Assembly (NCBI GenBank): GCA_948525355.1
Contig: CAOSOP010000044.1
Location: 1 to 8,538 of the forward strand
DNA: 8,538 nucleotides
Reading direction: 5' to 3'
DNA from: an uncultured Bacilli bacterium
GTDB lineage: Bacteria; Bacillota_I; Bacilli_A; RFN20; CAG-288
Shown here: one piece after another, positions 7,162 to 8,538 of the stretch
How the letters are laid out: each line of letters starts with the position of its first letter
Numbering within the stretch: position 1 is the first letter of the stretch
The notes under the pieces: model-generated
Seen by the model: the letters and a program-made list of their open reading frames with translations, nothing else
What the model was told of the DNA's origin: nothing
The model's database searches: none
Position numbers and translations under genes: made by a program

Positions 7162-8379
7162 ATGCTTACATCAATTAAAGAGTTATTTAAAATCGGTCCA
7201 GGCCCATCTTCAAGCCACACTATCGGCCCTTATAATGCTGCACTTGATTTCAAGCAAAGCATAGAAAATAGTGCAACATCTTTTAAAGCCATTCTATATG
7301 GTTCTTTAGCACTAACTGGAAGAGGACATCGAACAGATTATGTAATTAAAACGGTCTTAGGAAAAGACACAAAAATTGATTTTGATATTAATACTACGAC
7401 TGAGCATCCAAATACAATGAAACTCATTGCTTATAATAACGATAAAGTCATTAAAGAAGAAACATATGTTTCTATTGGCGGCGGAACTATTAAAAAGATT
7501 GATGAAAAAGATCCACAAGAACAATATACTTACCCTTTTAACAGTTTTACTGAAATTAGACAAGCTTTTGAAAAAAGTAAAAAGAATAAAATTTATGATT
7601 TTGTTAAAGAATACGAAGGAAGTGACTTAAAAGACTTTCTTGTAGATATATTTAATAAAATGCAAGAAGTCATAAAAGCAGGATTAGAAAAAGAAGGATT
7701 TGTTGCTGGAGAATTAAAAGTTAAGCGCATCGCAAAAGAACTCTATGAAGAAGCATCAAAATGTTGTGACTATTCTGAAAAAAGAGAACTTTATATTTCT
7801 GCTTACGCATATGCAGTCAGTGAATCAAACGCCGATAATTCTATTGTAGTTACCGCTCCAACATGCGGAGCTGCTGGAGTTCTCCCCGCTGTTCTTTACT
7901 ACTATTACAATAATTTATCTGCTAGTATGGATGATATTATAAATGCCCTATGCATAGCTGGACTAATTGGAATAACAGTAAAGCAAAATGCTACCATATC
8001 TGGTGCCGTTGGCGGTTGCCAAGCAGAAATCGGTACAGCGACATCAATGGCGGCAGCAGCAATATGTGTATTAAATAAATTAGACTTTAGCTATATTGAA
8101 TATGCGGCAGAAGTTGGTATGGAACATCAGCTTGGCTTAACATGTGATCCAGTATTAGGTTATGTGGCTATACCTTGCATAGAAAGAAACGCCTATTCAG
8201 CACTAAAAGCATACGATTCCTACATGTTTGCAAAATACTTAATTCCGCATAGAAAAAACGCCGTAACTCTTGATGAAGTTATACAAGCTATGAAAGAAAC
8301 TGGTAATGACCTGATTAAAGATTATAAAGAAACTTCACTAGGCGGACTTGCAAAATCTCATAAAATACACAGATTATAA
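7162..8379 (+). CDS. sdaA: L-serine dehydratase, single-chain, iron-sulfur dependent
   Basis: L-serine ammonia-lyase converting L-serine to pyruvate and ammonia with an oxygen-sensitive 4Fe-4S cluster; no pyridoxal phosphate. The beta domain (~1-140) starts with FKIGPGPSSSHTIGP (S16-T20 loop), and the alpha catalytic domain follows from about residue 165, so both domains are in one chain. Catalytic landmarks are APTCGAAG (C235), GGCQAEIG (C286), LTCDP (C328) and IPCIERNA (C339). The 286/328/339 spacing (42 and 11 residues) equals the cluster-ligand spacing I recall for the characterised Legionella enzyme. At 405 residues it is shorter than E. coli SdaA (~454), mostly in the beta domain, with no essential motif missing. 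It feeds serine into pyruvate for fermentation. It has its own likely promoter and ribosome binding site. TCGA tetranucleotides are much rarer here than in the upstream genes. Confidence 0.96.
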   Translation: MLTSIKELFKIGPGPSSSHTIGPYNAALDFKQSIENSATSFKAILYGSLALTGRGHRTDYVIKTVLGKDTKIDFDINTTTEHPNTMKLIAYNNDKVIKEETYVSIGGGTIKKIDEKDPQEQYTYPFNSFTEIRQAFEKSKKNKIYDFVKEYEGSDLKDFLVDIFNKMQEVIKAGLEKEGFVAGELKVKRIAKELYEEASKCCDYSEKRELYISAYAYAVSESNADNSIVVTAPTCGAAGVLPAVLYYYYNNLSASMDDIINALCIAGLIGITVKQNATISGAVGGCQAEIGTATSMAAAAICVLNKLDFSYIEYAAEVGMEHQLGLTCDPVLGYVAIPCIERNAYSALKAYDSYMFAKYLIPHRKNAVTLDEVIQAMKETGNDLIKDYKETSLGGLAKSHKIHRL

Positions 8380-8438
8380 GAATGAAAAATACTATAATTA
8401 AAAAAAGAAAAAACAGAAATAATAGTGTTATTAACTCA
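8380..8438 (+). other. A/T-rich spacer after sdaA
   Basis: Fifty-nine bases, overwhelmingly A and T, with no open reading frame and no GC-stem-plus-T-run terminator. A perfect TATAAT at 8393-8398 could act as a -10 for a transcript starting near 8405 and reading into the GC-rich palindrome, but no -35 is visible and such hexamers are frequent in A/T-rich DNA. Confidence 0.5.
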
Positions 8439-8520
8439 CCCCCCCCTCCAACACCCACCCCGTTGAGAGCGCTGCCCCCGGCAGCGGACGAGTAGGTGTT
8501 GGAGGCGGAGCGCCGCTACG
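8439..8520. repeat. GC-rich nested inverted-repeat element of unknown identity
   Basis: By hand count 60 of 82 bases are G or C, against a strongly AT-rich background. It begins with eight C's (8439-8446). Outer arms CCTCCAACACC (8445-8455) and GGTGTTGGAGG (8495-8505) are perfect 11-base complements. Inside is a second hairpin, CGCTGCC (8470-8476) and GGCAGCG (8480-8486), with a CCC loop. Read as bottom-strand RNA the outer stem extends to 16 pairs (to 8460/8490) through two G-U wobbles, which would be C-A mismatches on the top strand, hinting that the bottom strand is the folded one. A small hairpin follows (8505-8508 with 8513-8516). No T-run follows, so it is not a standard terminator. No coding sequence spans it. 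It may be a dispersed palindromic repeat, a structured RNA, or a sequence joined at a contig edge; I cannot tell which. Confidence 0.6.
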
Positions 8521-8538
8521 ATATGTCTTTACAGCTAG

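Noticed and set aside
8446..8504. Integron attC site: the outer arms contain CTCCAAC and GTTGGAG, close to the R''/R' core sites.
   Set aside because: The consensus GTTRRRY needs a pyrimidine at the last position, where G is found, and the mirrored first base also mismatches. The arms pair perfectly without the usual extrahelical bases, and there is no integrase or cassette-like gene in view.
8439..8520. GC-rich block as a Rho-independent terminator for sdaA.
   Set aside because: The stems are strong but neither is followed by a T-run on the + strand, and the block begins about 60 bases after the stop codon.
8439..8538. A tRNA, SRP RNA, tmRNA or RNase P RNA at the window end.
   Set aside because: No T-loop GGTTCRA, no SRP tetraloop and asymmetric loop motif, and no RNase P core motifs are visible on either strand.

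Overview
The window is AT-rich apart from its last ~100 bases. All six supportable genes lie on the + strand with short gaps. The protein families (LepA close to Bacillota sequences, single-chain iron-sulfur L-serine dehydratase, HemW, Rad3-type helicase), strong AGGAGG-type ribosome binding sites and A/T-ending codons point to a low-GC Gram-positive bacterium, probably an uncultured Bacilli/Erysipelotrichia- or Mycoplasmatota-like lineage. Tryptophan is TGG throughout, with no internal TGA codons and one gene ending in TGA, so the standard bacterial code fits. The lineage is an inference from text-level recognition, not a search.

Layout. Bases 1-80 are a leader with a possible promoter very close to the first start codon. 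Transcription unit 1 (81-4246) is a large helicase carrying an N-terminal PD-(D/E)XK nuclease domain, overlapping by four bases with lepA, which encodes the ribosomal back-translocase EF4. An 89-base gap holds a good sigma-A-type promoter. Transcription unit 2 (4336-7101) is a Fic-fold protein whose catalytic motif is destroyed, then a small single-pass membrane protein with an acidic tail, then hemW, a radical SAM heme-chaperone-like protein overlapping the small gene by 17 bases. A 60-base gap with a -10 element and ribosome binding site leads to sdaA, L-serine dehydratase (7162-8379).

After sdaA come about 60 very A/T-rich bases. Composition then changes abruptly to a block of roughly 73% G+C (8439-8520, counted by hand) made of a C8 tract and nested inverted repeats. 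This block matches neither the flanking composition nor any RNA family I recognise. It is the clearest unexplained structure here and could be a dispersed palindromic repeat, a structured RNA or an assembly-edge artefact.

Most of the window is ordinary housekeeping sequence: translation quality, DNA repair, cofactor handling and serine catabolism. The points worth a second look are the nuclease-helicase fusion, the conserved-looking but catalytically dead Fic protein co-operonic with a membrane peptide, the GC-rich palindrome, and a compositional difference between sdaA and the upstream genes. I see no CRISPR array, insertion sequence, tRNA or rRNA.
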